Source of the DNA: Gemmatimonadota bacterium
GTDB lineage: Bacteria; Gemmatimonadota; Gemmatimonadetes; Gemmatimonadales; Gemmatimonadaceae
Length of the DNA stretch: 64,000 nt
Assembly: GCA_028287235.1 (NCBI GenBank)
Contig: JAQBQB010000029.1
Coordinates: forward strand, 1-64,000
Direction: 5' to 3'
A model generated the notes under the pieces. That model was not told the origin of the DNA. It was given only the letters and a program-made list of their open reading frames with translations, and ran no database searches. The first letter of the stretch is position 1. Each line of letters starts with the position of its first letter. Of this stretch, positions 28,139 to 36,213 are shown in pieces. Both the position numbers and the translations under genes were made by a program.

Positions 28139-29554
28139 GTGCTCGAGCCGACGAAGGGCCACGCCCACCCGCCGTCGCTTCCTCTCGAGACGCATGAAGG
28201 CATAGCGCCCGTCGCCGTCACGGGCGAATGGCTGGCGGCGCATCTCGTCTCCGATTCGCTGCGCGGAACGATTCTGCGCGTCGCGCTGCCCGCGGTGGCG
28301 TCGTCGTTGTTGATGACGTTGTTCTCATCCGTCGACGCCTTCTGGGTGGGCACGCGAATCGGCGCCGCTGGACTCGCCGCGGTGTCGACGTCGCTCTTCT
28401 GGATCTGGATGATCATCTCGCTCGCCGAGATGGTGGGCGTGGGGCTCACCGCGGTGGCGGCGCGGCGGCACGGCGAGCGCCGCGGCGAGGAAGCGTCGCG
28501 CCTCGCCGGCGACACGCTGATCTTCTCCGTCCTGCTCGGCACCGCGGTGGCCATCGTTGGAACGCACCAGCTTCACGCGCTGTTCGCGTTGATGCACACG
28601 CCGCCGGAAGTCACGGCGCTCGGCTCGACGTACCTCGTGACGTACCTGCTCGGCACACCGCTGATCTACGGGTTCTTCGCCGTCGACGCGGCATTCCGCG
28701 CGTCGGGCGACACGAAGACGCCGTTCGTGCTCCTCCTCGCGTCGGTGGCGGTGACGCTCGTGCTGGATCCGGCGTTGATGCTCGGGTTGGGACCGTTTCC
28801 GCGCCTCGGGATTGCCGGCGCGGCCATCGCCACCATCTCGACGCGCGGCGCCGCTTTTCTCATGGGCCTGGTGATCGCGTCGCGCCGAAAGATCGTGCGC
28901 TTCGGACGCTTGCAGCTCGGCGCGATCTGGTCGGTCTGCCGCGTGGGCCTCCCGACCGCGGTCACCGGGATCACCTTCAGCCTGATTTACATTTTCCTCA
29001 CGCGCACCACGACGCGCTTCGGCACGCCGGCGCTCGCCGCGCTGGGCATCGGCCATCGCGTGGAGAGCTGGCTGTTCATGATCGGCGTGGGCTTCGGCGC
29101 GGCGACGGCGGCGATCGTGGGGCAGAACCTCGGAGCGGGCCGCGCCGATCGCGCCGAGCGCGCGGGATGGATGGCGACGGGATTTTGTACGCTGCTCGGC
29201 GTCGTCGCGTTCGCGCTCGAGCTGACCTTCCCGCGCCAGTTCGCGTCGCTCTTCACGAACGACGCCGCCGTGATCGCGGAGTCGGTGAAGTACCTGCGCA
29301 TCGCGGCGATCTCGCAGCTGGCCGTATGCGCGGAGATCGTCCTCGAGGGTGCGCTGGGCGGCGCCGGAGACACCGTGCCGCCCATGCTGACGTCGACCGC
29401 GCTGACCGCGGCGCGCATACCGCTCGCCGGCTGGGCGGCGAACCGCTGGGGAAGTGCCGGGATCTGGTGGGTCATCTCGCTGACGGCAATGGGCCGCGGC
29501 CTGGCGATGGCCGCACTCTGGCGCCGCGGCGGTTGGAAGCGCAGATCAGTGTGA
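28139..29554 (+). CDS. MATE-family multidrug/sodium antiporter
   Basis: 471 residues with 12 predicted helices in two homologous halves. The first half has RVALPAVASSLLMTLFSSVD, AFWVGTRIGAAGLAAVS and VDAAFRASGDTKTPFVLLL. The second has RVGLPTAVTGITFSLIYIF, GHRVESWLFMIGVGFGAATA and VLEGALGGAGDTVPPML, both with the MATE repeat pattern. Such transporters export cationic drugs or dyes using sodium or protons; the substrate is unknown. It starts at GTG 28139, 10 bp after mrp. The next gene begins 2 bp after its stop, so the run nrnA-mrp-MATE-SAM hydrolase looks like one transcript. Confidence 0.9.
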   Translation: MLEPTKGHAHPPSLPLETHEGIAPVAVTGEWLAAHLVSDSLRGTILRVALPAVASSLLMTLFSSVDAFWVGTRIGAAGLAAVSTSLFWIWMIISLAEMVGVGLTAVAARRHGERRGEEASRLAGDTLIFSVLLGTAVAIVGTHQLHALFALMHTPPEVTALGSTYLVTYLLGTPLIYGFFAVDAAFRASGDTKTPFVLLLASVAVTLVLDPALMLGLGPFPRLGIAGAAIATISTRGAAFLMGLVIASRRKIVRFGRLQLGAIWSVCRVGLPTAVTGITFSLIYIFLTRTTTRFGTPALAALGIGHRVESWLFMIGVGFGAATAAIVGQNLGAGRADRAERAGWMATGFCTLLGVVAFALELTFPRQFASLFTNDAAVIAESVKYLRIAAISQLAVCAEIVLEGALGGAGDTVPPMLTSTALTAARIPLAGWAANRWGSAGIWWVISLTAMGRGLAMAALWRRGGWKRRSV

Positions 29555-29556
29555 CC

Positions 29557-30306
29557 ATGCGGCCGATCATCACGCTCCTCACCGATTTCGGTACCGCCGA
29601 CGGCTACGTCGGCGAGATGAAGGGCGTGCTGCTGTCGCAGGCGCCCGGCGCCGAGATCGTGGATGTCACGCACGACATTCCGCCGCAGGACGTGGAGACC
29701 GCGCGACTCACACTCGCGCGCGTTTGGCGGCGCTTTCCACACGGCACGGTGCACGTGGTCGTCGTCGATCCCGGAGTCGGCTCGTCGCGCGCCGCGTTGG
29801 CGGTGGCGAGCAACGGACGTTTCCTCGTCGGTCCGGACAACGGCGTCCTGTCGCCCGCGCTGCTGCTTGCCGACGCGCGGGTCGTGGAGCTCGCGATTCC
29901 GCGCGGTGCGTCCGCCACCTTTCACGGCCGCGACATCTTCTCTCCCGCCGCCGCGGCGCTGGCACGCGGCGAATCGATCGACGCGCTCGGCCGCACGATG
30001 GACGCGCCGCAGATTCGGCGTACGCCCGAGCCCACACGCCGCGCCGACGGCGCGCTCGACGGAGAGGTGATCGCCGTCGACCGCTTCGGTAACGCGATCA
30101 CGAATCTGATCGGGTTGCGAGGCGGTACGATCGAGGTCGGCGAACTGGTGATTCCGGTTCGCCACACGTATGCCGAGGTTGCATCGGGCACGCCGGTGGC
30201 CGTGGTCGGATCGACCGGCTTCATCGAGCTCGCGGTGCGCGACGGGCACGCGGCGACGACACTCGGCTTGTCGCGCGGAAGCCGCGTGGCGCTTCGCACT
30301 CTGTGA
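29557..30306 (+). CDS. SAM hydroxide adenosyltransferase (DUF62 family)
   Basis: 249 residues starting MRPIITLLTDFGTADGYVGE, the hallmark of the DUF62 family related to fluorinase and chlorinase. VDVTHDIPPQDVETARLTL, VVVVDPGVGSSRAAL, the conserved VGPDNGVLSPAL and VDRFGNAITNL follow. Characterised bacterial and archaeal members hydrolyse S-adenosylmethionine to adenosine and methionine using water or hydroxide, unlike the halogenases. The halogenase-specific loop insertion is not evident. Its physiological role is unknown in general. It is the last gene of the plus-strand run, facing yihY across 57 bp. Confidence 0.9.
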   Translation: MRPIITLLTDFGTADGYVGEMKGVLLSQAPGAEIVDVTHDIPPQDVETARLTLARVWRRFPHGTVHVVVVDPGVGSSRAALAVASNGRFLVGPDNGVLSPALLLADARVVELAIPRGASATFHGRDIFSPAAAALARGESIDALGRTMDAPQIRRTPEPTRRADGALDGEVIAVDRFGNAITNLIGLRGGTIEVGELVIPVRHTYAEVASGTPVAVVGSTGFIELAVRDGHAATTLGLSRGSRVALRTL

Positions 30307-30363
30307 TCGCGCGAGCCTCGCTGGCATCTGCTCGCTTCACCGCGTCATGCGGTCGCGCTGACG

Positions 30364-31287
30364 CTACACACCTCGCTCCACCGACGGGCTCCCCGGTCCA
30401 GCCCCGGTGACGATGCGACCCACGTAGATCGCACCTTTATCCGGCGCGATCGCGCCCGTGCCATGCTGGAGCTCCGAGGCGAGCTCTCCGCCGACGAGCA
30501 CCACGAACATCGTGTAGTACATCCATGTCAGCAGGATGATCACGCCGCCGATCAACCCGTACGCCGGGTTGGGAGGGAAGTGGCTCACGTAGAGACGAAA
30601 GAGCAGCGTCGCCAGGATCCAGAGGAACGTCGTGACGAGCGCGCCGACCAGCGCGTAGCCTTTGTGCTGCTTCACGTTCGGCAGCAGGTAGAAGATCATG
30701 AACGCCAGGCCGACGAGTCCCGCGATCGCGACCGGGTACTGCAAGAGTTTCCACGCGAGGATTGCGGCCGAGCCGAGGCCGAGCTGCCCGCCGATCCAGT
30801 TCGCGACGGCTTCGCCTTTGAGAAAAATGATCGTCGACAGCACCATGATGATGGCGCTGACGGCGAACGTCAGCAGCCGAATGAGCTGCTGCTTGATCCA
30901 CGATCGCGTCTCAGCAACGTCGTACGCGGTGTTCAACGCGCCCATCAGCGTTCCGAAGATGTTCGACCCCGACCAGGCCGCGAGCAGGAGCCCCACCGAC
31001 ATCAATCCAGGCGCGCTCGGCGCGAAGACGACCTTCTCCAGGACCGGGCGGAACGCCGTGACCTGGTCGCTTGGCATGATAGAGGTCAGCTGCTCCATGA
31101 GAAAGCCGACCATCTTCTGCTTGTTGCCGGCGAGACTCAGCAGCGGCGCGAGGAAGAGGAGTAGCGGAAAGAGCGAGAAGAAGAAGTTGTACGCGGCCGA
31201 CGCCGCGAGCGTGGAGATGTTGTCTTCGCCGATCTCGCGAAAGGTCTTCTTCAGCAGCGGTCCTACGCGATAGCCCTTGATCACCAT
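30364..31287 (-). CDS. YihY/BrkB-family membrane protein
   Basis: 307 residues from ATG 31287 (MVIKGYRVGPLLKK), with TTG 31296 as an alternative. Six helices are predicted. Family marks are the early DNISTLAASAAYNFFFSLFP, the SGSNIFGTLMGALNTAYDV block, and ANPAYGLIGGVIILLTWMYY-type sequence near the C-terminus (PNPAYGLIGGVIILLTWMYY). These proteins were once called ribonuclease BN; that activity belongs to another gene, and their transport or envelope role is unsettled. The start codon lies inside a perfect inverted repeat (31273-31300), which could occlude translation. Confidence 0.85.
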   Translation of the reverse strand: MVIKGYRVGPLLKKTFREIGEDNISTLAASAAYNFFFSLFPLLLFLAPLLSLAGNKQKMVGFLMEQLTSIMPSDQVTAFRPVLEKVVFAPSAPGLMSVGLLLAAWSGSNIFGTLMGALNTAYDVAETRSWIKQQLIRLLTFAVSAIIMVLSTIIFLKGEAVANWIGGQLGLGSAAILAWKLLQYPVAIAGLVGLAFMIFYLLPNVKQHKGYALVGALVTTFLWILATLLFRLYVSHFPPNPAYGLIGGVIILLTWMYYTMFVVLVGGELASELQHGTGAIAPDKGAIYVGRIVTGAGPGSPSVERGV

Positions 31288-31300
31288 GATGATCAAGGGC
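31273..31300. promoter_or_regulatory. Perfect inverted repeat over the yihY start codon
   Basis: Arms GCCCTTGATCA (31273-31283) and TGATCAAGGGC (31290-31300) pair perfectly with a 6-nt loop. The arms flank and the loop contains the ATG at 31287. As RNA it would hide the start region; as DNA it could be an operator. Confidence 0.5.
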
Positions 31301-31348
31301 GAGGCAAGCGGTGTTCCAGTGCAGTTGTTTTCAGTTGCTGGCCGCGAC

Positions 31349-32467
31349 CTACTTCATGGCGGCCACGCGTCTCGTTGCCGCGGCGACGCCCGCGACCGGC
31401 GTGGGAGTCTGCCAGGCGAATTCGTCGGTGGTCGAGCGTTCCCTCGAGCCGGCGCCCGGGCGGACCGTGCCGGCGCGCGACGTCAACGTGGCGCCAAGCC
31501 CGACGGTGGCCGCGACCCAGGTGATCGCGATCGCGATTGCGCGCAGAATTGCGCCGACCACCGGATTCCACGCGAAGAGCGCGGCGATCATCCAGATGCC
31601 GAGGTAGGCGACGAGTCCGAGGATGAGCGCGCGCAGATGAACGCCGCGCTTGGACGTGGTGCCGCGCTCCGATGCGAGTGCGCCGCCGGTGAGCCGCGCG
31701 ACCGCGAGAAACCCGAGTGTGACGAGCCCCGCGGCGGCGATGACGTACGCCACGATCGCGAACGGAATCAGCAACACGCCGATCACCGTGATCGCGAGGC
31801 CCACGACGAGCACCAGCAGCAACGGCAGCGCAACCACCTGTCCGAGAATTCCCAGCCAGAAGGAGCGGGCGAACCCGCGCTCGAGGGCCACGACCACGCC
31901 GTCGATGTTTCCCTCGGTGAAGATCATCACGCCGAGTCCGATGATCGTCAGCAGCGCGAACCATCCGATGACGAGCTTGACCGACTGCCAGGTGCTGAGC
32001 GGCTCGCGAGCGCGCGACGCCGGGAGGACCGGCTTCGAGATCGCGATGGCACGCTTGCGCCCTTCAACGGTGCCGCCATCGATCACCACGCTGCCGGCAG
32101 CAGCCCATGCGTCGCCCGTGACGCGGGCGCCCTTGTGGACGTGCACGTTGCCGTCGACCACGACCACGTCGCCGTTCACGGTGCCGTACACGTCGAGATC
32201 GCCGCGGGCGACGGCGACTGGTCCATCCACGGTGGTGTTCGGGGCGATGGTGCGGTTGCCGAAGGTGAAGTTGTCGGCGTCTGGGAGGTACTTGTCGCCC
32301 GCGGCGCGACCGTCCGCGATCTGTTTGGAAAGCGCCGCGCTATCCGGCGCCTTGGGCTGTGTCGAAGCGGGAGCGGGGGCGGGAGCGGCGGGAGTCTTGG
32401 ACGGCGCCTGCGCCGGCGACTGGAGACTTCCCAGCGCCAGGGCGGCCAGAGCGAACAGGGCGCGCAT
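31349..32467 (-). CDS. Exported bactofilin-like membrane protein
   Basis: 372 residues. A signal peptide (MRALFALAALALGSLQSPAQ) precedes an Ala/Pro-rich linker. Residues about 70-140 form short beta-helix rungs, TTVDGPVAVARGDLDVYGTV, then NGDVVVVDGNVHVHKGARVT, similar to the polymer-forming bactofilin fold. Three to four transmembrane helices follow (LVIGWFALLTIIGLGVMIF; LLLVLVVGLAITVIGVLLIP) before a charged tail. The rungs would face the outside of the cytoplasm, unlike classic bactofilins. The gene starts 2 bp after the anti-sigma gene, so it may be part of, or sensed by, the same regulatory unit. Function unknown. Confidence 0.7.
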   Translation of the reverse strand: MRALFALAALALGSLQSPAQAPSKTPAAPAPAPASTQPKAPDSAALSKQIADGRAAGDKYLPDADNFTFGNRTIAPNTTVDGPVAVARGDLDVYGTVNGDVVVVDGNVHVHKGARVTGDAWAAAGSVVIDGGTVEGRKRAIAISKPVLPASRAREPLSTWQSVKLVIGWFALLTIIGLGVMIFTEGNIDGVVVALERGFARSFWLGILGQVVALPLLLVLVVGLAITVIGVLLIPFAIVAYVIAAAGLVTLGFLAVARLTGGALASERGTTSKRGVHLRALILGLVAYLGIWMIAALFAWNPVVGAILRAIAIAITWVAATVGLGATLTSRAGTVRPGAGSRERSTTDEFAWQTPTPVAGVAAATRRVAAMK

Positions 32468-32469
32468 TG

Positions 32470-33060
32470 CTACGCCCGGCGGCGACTGGATGCGACGGCG
32501 AGGGCTCGAAGACCAGCGATCGAGCCACCAGCCGCGGCGGCGAGACCAAGCAGCGCGGCCGCGATGCCGAGCGTCCCCGTCTGCTGGATGATCGCAAACA
32601 TTTGATCACCAAAGACGGTCGTCAGCACGTCACGCCCTGCCTCGAAGACCACGCCTTTGGCCCGATCGCCGGCGACGCCGGTAGCGAGCTGAAGCACGTC
32701 GGTCTGCGTCGCGATCCAGAGAATCGCGATCGTGAACAGGGAAGCGACCGAGGCCGCCATTGCGCCAACGGCCACGCGAGCCGTTCGGGACTGGGGCAGC
32801 CATTTGAGCGCAGTCTCGCGAGCCTCGACGTGCCAGGGCACGAACACCGGCACTTGGGACATCACTCGGTCGGCGAACGTATGTGAGGGGGCGAAATGCG
32901 GTACGTCCTCGAGGACATCGACGACGAAGCGCGCTTGCTCGACCTGCGCCCGGCACTCGGCGCAGTCGCGTATATGGGCTTTCAGGGGGCTCACCCCGAA
33001 GCCTACCTCGTCATCGAGGAGGAGGTCGATCTCGTCTGGAAGCAGGTGCCTGTGGTTCAT
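32470..33060 (-). CDS. Anti-sigma factor with zinc-finger (zf-HC2) domain
   Basis: 196 residues. The N-terminal zinc-binding anti-sigma domain has H29-x3-C33-x2-C36 in HIRDCAECRAQV, the ZAS signature. One membrane helix near residues 95-117 (VAVGAMAASVASLFTIAILW) and a second hydrophobic stretch near the C-terminus suggest one or two membrane passes. Such proteins hold an ECF sigma factor inactive at the membrane until a signal releases it. The cognate sigma gene lies 73 bp upstream on the same strand, and the bactofilin-like gene follows. The signal cannot be deduced. Confidence 0.85.
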   Translation of the reverse strand: MNHRHLLPDEIDLLLDDEVGFGVSPLKAHIRDCAECRAQVEQARFVVDVLEDVPHFAPSHTFADRVMSQVPVFVPWHVEARETALKWLPQSRTARVAVGAMAASVASLFTIAILWIATQTDVLQLATGVAGDRAKGVVFEAGRDVLTTVFGDQMFAIIQQTGTLGIAAALLGLAAAAGGSIAGLRALAVASSRRRA

Positions 33061-33133
33061 TGAGTCTCCGGCAGAACGTACGGGTTGTATCCGGAATTGG
33101 TTTCATGACAAACGATGGGGCGGCTCGACTGAG

Positions 33134-33742
33134 TCATCCGCCCTCCTTCAAGTGCTCCAGCGCCTCGCGCAGCTCGTGCCGGGCGCGATGGATGTAGGTC
33201 TTCACGGTGCCCAAGGGCAGGTCGAGCGTGGCGGCGATCTCCTCGTACGACCGGCCCTCGACGTGGCGCAGCATTATGCAGGATCGGTACTCGGGGCGGA
33301 GGCCGGCGATCGCCTTTTCGATCGACGCGCCGAGCTCCCGCGCCTCCATCTCGTCGAGCGCCGATTCCTGTTGGTCGACCACGTCGAAACGCGTCGCCTC
33401 GACCGCGTCGGCCGTCTGCGCGTGCGGCGAGCCGTCGATGCTCACCGTGTCGAGCTGGCGGCGGCGGAGATGATCGATCGCCACGTTGTTGGCGATCTTG
33501 AAGAGCCAGCTCGAGAGCTTGAACTCCGGCCGGTACCGGTCGATGTGGTTCAGGACCTTGATGAAGGTGTCCTGCGCCAAGTCCTCGGCGAGCTCGCGGT
33601 CTCGCACCATCCGGTAGATCAACGAGAAGACCGGCCGCTCGTAGCGCCGAATCAGCTCGCGGAATGCCGAGTCTCGCCCTTGTTGGGCCAGCGCGACGAC
33701 ATCGGCGTCCGGAAGATTGAGGAGGTCGAGGGTTGCTGGCAT
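33134..33742 (-). CDS. ECF-type RNA polymerase sigma factor
   Basis: 202 residues from ATG 33742 (MPATLDLLNLPD); a start at 33793 would add 17 atypical residues. Region 2 covers about residues 20-95 (FRELIRRYERPVFSLIYRMV, then DRELAEDLAQDTFIKV and NNVAIDHLRRR). Region 4 covers about 140-195 with the helix-turn-helix SYEEIAATLDLPLGTVKTYI then HRARHELREAL. This is the sigma-E/RpoE-like ECF architecture. It is divergent from menG across about 127 bp, the likely place of its own promoter, and presumably activates that promoter. The anti-sigma gene lies directly downstream. Confidence 0.93.
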   Translation of the reverse strand: MPATLDLLNLPDADVVALAQQGRDSAFRELIRRYERPVFSLIYRMVRDRELAEDLAQDTFIKVLNHIDRYRPEFKLSSWLFKIANNVAIDHLRRRQLDTVSIDGSPHAQTADAVEATRFDVVDQQESALDEMEARELGASIEKAIAGLRPEYRSCIMLRHVEGRSYEEIAATLDLPLGTVKTYIHRARHELREALEHLKEGG

Positions 33743-33868
33743 CGGCCGGGTAGGGGCGCGAACACACGGCGAGGCGCCGCGCCGGGTCATCACAAACTAC
33801 CTGCGCGGAGTCCGGCAAACCAGCCGCGTCGGCTTGCTTCGCCCTCGCGCCATGTCCAACTTTCGCCG

Positions 33869-34624
33869 ATGTCAGTAAGCGAGTTGGAGACGGCGGAAGC
33901 GCAGGCTGCCGCCGCCGGTGGCGACGCGAAGCGCGCCTACGTGCAGCGCATCTTTTCGGAAATCGCGCCACGGTACGACCTCCTCAATCATCTCTTGAGT
34001 TTCAACGTGGATCGCGCGTGGCGGCGGAAAGCCATCGCGGCCCTCGGCTGGGAGCGCGCGCCCCGGGGTGTCTACGTTGACCTGTGCGCCGGCACCCTGG
34101 ACGTGTCCGCCGAGCTATCGCGCGTGTCGGGATTTTCGGGACGGATCGTCGGAGCGGACTTTGCCGAACCGATGTTGCGCGCAGGGGTGGGGAAGGCGCC
34201 GGCGGCGACCGTGTCGCCGGTCGTCGCCGACGCGGTCGATCTCCCGGTTGCCGACGCCAGCATGTCCGGAGCGATCGTGGCGTTCGGCATTCGGAACGTG
34301 GCCGATCTGGACCGTGGACTGCGCGAGGTGCACCGCGTGCTCGCGCCGGGCGCGCGCTTCGTGATCCTCGAGTTCACCACGCCGCGATCGGTCGCTGTCC
34401 GTGCAGCATATCATTTATACTTTCATCACGTGCTCCCGCAGATTGGCGCGCTCGTGAGCGGGCACGGCACGGCCTACAAGTATCTCCCTCGTTCCGTTGC
34501 CAACTTCCCAATCGAGGAAGCCCTCGCCGAGCGGATGCGCGGCGCCGGCTTCACCGACGTGAACTGGAAGACGCTGACCCTCGGCGTCGCCGCGATCCAC
34601 GTCGGAACGAAGCGTGGGGCGTGA
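33869..34624 (+). CDS. menG: Demethylmenaquinone methyltransferase (UbiE/MenG)
   Basis: 251 residues. After a variable N-terminus the UbiE signatures appear: VQRIFSEIAPRYDLLNHLLS and FNVDRAWRRKAI. The SAM site is VYVDLCAGTLDVSAELSRV. AIVAFGIRNVADLDRGLREV is the second UbiE signature, and GHGTAYKYLPRSVANFP lies near the end. It methylates demethylmenaquinone, the final step of menaquinone synthesis. The last four codons and stop fall within repeat family C. The next three genes complete late menaquinone steps, so this is the head of a quinone operon. ATG 33869 is used; no strong ribosome site is seen. Confidence 0.92.
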   Translation: MSVSELETAEAQAAAAGGDAKRAYVQRIFSEIAPRYDLLNHLLSFNVDRAWRRKAIAALGWERAPRGVYVDLCAGTLDVSAELSRVSGFSGRIVGADFAEPMLRAGVGKAPAATVSPVVADAVDLPVADASMSGAIVAFGIRNVADLDRGLREVHRVLAPGARFVILEFTTPRSVAVRAAYHLYFHHVLPQIGALVSGHGTAYKYLPRSVANFPIEEALAERMRGAGFTDVNWKTLTLGVAAIHVGTKRGA

Positions 34625-34667
34625 CTGCCCCGCGCCCGCGCCCCACGCCTTACGCCCCACGCCTTGT
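34612..34667. repeat. Inverted GCGTGGGGCGT repeat (family C), menG-mqnL spacer
   Basis: GCGTGGGGCGT (34612-34622) is repeated inverted as ACGCCCCACGC (34652-34662). The left arm carries the last codons and TGA of menG; the right arm continues into CTTGT, which contains the TTG start of mqnL. The 16-mer ACGCCCCACGCCTTGT (34652-34667) recurs exactly on the opposite strand at 59795-59810. Confidence 0.75.
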
Positions 34668-36175
34668 CCATAGACACTCTCTCTGATTTCATCGCCCAGC
34701 TCGAGCGCGCCGGCGAGCTGATTCGCGTCACGCATCCCGTTTCCGCGAATCTCGAGCTATGCGAGATCGCGGACCGCGTGATGAAGCAGCCCGGCGGTGG
34801 AAAGGCGCTGCTCTTCGAGCACGTCATCCTCATGGACGGCACGCGCTCGGCGTTCCCCGTCGCGATCAATCTCTTCGGCTCGATGCGCCGCATGAGCATG
34901 TCGCTCGGCGTCGAGTCGCTCGACGACGTGAGCGCGCGGATCACCGAGCTGCTCGAGATGAAAGTCCCCGAAGGGTTGCTGGGGAAGCTCTCGATGCTGC
35001 CGCGGCTGCTCGAGGTGGGGAAATTTCCGCCGCGCATGAAGCGGGGCAGCGCGCCGTCGCAGGAGGTCGTGTGGCAGGGCGACGACGTGAATCTCGACAA
35101 GCTGCCGCTCATCAAGTGTTGGCCCGAGGACGGCGGCGCGTACATCACCTTCCCCATGGTGATTACGCGCGACCCGAAGCGTGGCATTCGCAACGTCGGC
35201 ATGTATCGCATCATGCAGACGGGAAAGAAGACGCTCGCCATGCACTGGCAGCGCCACAAGGTCGGCGCGGCGCACTGGCGCGAGATGGCGGAGCGCGGCG
35301 AGAAGATGCCGGTGTGCATCGCGCTCGGCGCCGACCCACCGTCGATGTATTCGGCGAGCGCGCCGCTGCCGCCGACGATCGACGAATTCCTCTTCGCGGG
35401 CTTTCTGCGGAAGGCGCCGGTGTCGCTGACCAAGGCCGTCACCTGCGACCTCGAGGTGCCCGCCGAGGCGGACTTCGTGATCGAGGGGTACATCGACCCC
35501 GCGGACGCCCTGGTGATGGAGGGGCCGTTCGGCGACCACACCGGCTTCTACTCGCTAGCCGATCTCTATCCGCAGGTGCACGTCACGGCGATCACGATGC
35601 GGAAGAATCCCATTCTTCCCACGACCATCGTGGGCCGGCCGCCGATGGAGGACTTCTATCTCGGCCACGCCACCGAGCGGATCTTCCTGCCGTTGCTCAA
35701 GCTCACGATTCCCGAGATCGTGGACTACCACATGCCGGCGGAAGGTATCTTCCACAACCTCGTCTTCGTCTCCATCAAGAAGGAGTACCCGGGCCAGGCG
35801 TACAAGGTGATGAACGCGCTCTGGGGCCAGGGGCTGATGTCGCTGGCGAAAGTGCTGGTGATCGTCGACGCGTGGGTCAACGTGCGCGATCCGCAGGAGG
35901 CGTGGTGGGTGGCGCTCAACAACATCGATCCCGAGCGCGACGCGCGCTTCACGATGGGCCCCGTCGACGTGCTCGATCACTCGAGCCGGACATTCACGTA
36001 CGGATCCAAGATGGGTCTCGACGCGACGCGGAAATTTCCCGAGGAAGGGTTCACGCGCGAGTGGCCGGCGGTCATCGAGATGGATGACGCGACCAAGCGA
36101 AAGGTGGATGCGAAGTGGAACATGCTCGGATTGGGGGAAGCGGGACGAGGGAAGAGGGACGGGGGCAATCAGTAG
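34664..36175 (+). CDS. mqnL: UbiD-family decarboxylase, MqnL-like
   Basis: 503 residues, the size of UbiD enzymes, from TTG 34664. UbiD sequence is continuous: DFIAQLERAGELIRVTHPVS, GGGKALLFEHV, YITFPMVITRDP, IMQTGKKTLAMHWQRHK, GYIDPADALVMEGPFGDHTG and MPAEGIFHNLVFVSIKKEYP. These enzymes use prenylated FMN, supplied by the UbiX-type gene two positions downstream. With menG, a UbiA-type and a UbiX-type gene next to it, it fits MqnL of the futalosine pathway better than UbiD of ubiquinone synthesis. The last about 12 residues (GEAGRGKRDGGNQ) come from repeat family D. No ribosome site precedes the TTG. Confidence 0.86.
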   Translation: MSIDTLSDFIAQLERAGELIRVTHPVSANLELCEIADRVMKQPGGGKALLFEHVILMDGTRSAFPVAINLFGSMRRMSMSLGVESLDDVSARITELLEMKVPEGLLGKLSMLPRLLEVGKFPPRMKRGSAPSQEVVWQGDDVNLDKLPLIKCWPEDGGAYITFPMVITRDPKRGIRNVGMYRIMQTGKKTLAMHWQRHKVGAAHWREMAERGEKMPVCIALGADPPSMYSASAPLPPTIDEFLFAGFLRKAPVSLTKAVTCDLEVPAEADFVIEGYIDPADALVMEGPFGDHTGFYSLADLYPQVHVTAITMRKNPILPTTIVGRPPMEDFYLGHATERIFLPLLKLTIPEIVDYHMPAEGIFHNLVFVSIKKEYPGQAYKVMNALWGQGLMSLAKVLVIVDAWVNVRDPQEAWWVALNNIDPERDARFTMGPVDVLDHSSRTFTYGSKMGLDATRKFPEEGFTREWPAVIEMDDATKRKVDAKWNMLGLGEAGRGKRDGGNQ

Positions 36176-36213
36176 TGGCTCCTTCGTCTCCCATCCCCCT
36201 TCCCCCGTCCCTC
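36135..36213. repeat. G-rich/C-rich inverted repeat (family D), mqnL-mqnP junction
   Basis: A 31-bp G-rich block (36135-36165) lies in the last codons of mqnL. Its end GAGGGACGGGGG (36154-36165) pairs perfectly with CCCCCGTCCCTC (36202-36213) in the first codons of mqnP. The hairpin therefore spans the junction including both the stop and the GTG start. A related block (27 of 31 identical) lies on the other strand at 42873-42903. Confidence 0.75.

Noticed and set aside
30307-30363. Spacer between two convergent genes as a terminator
   Set aside because: Only a 6-bp GCGTCA/TGACGC stem with a long loop and no U-run was found.
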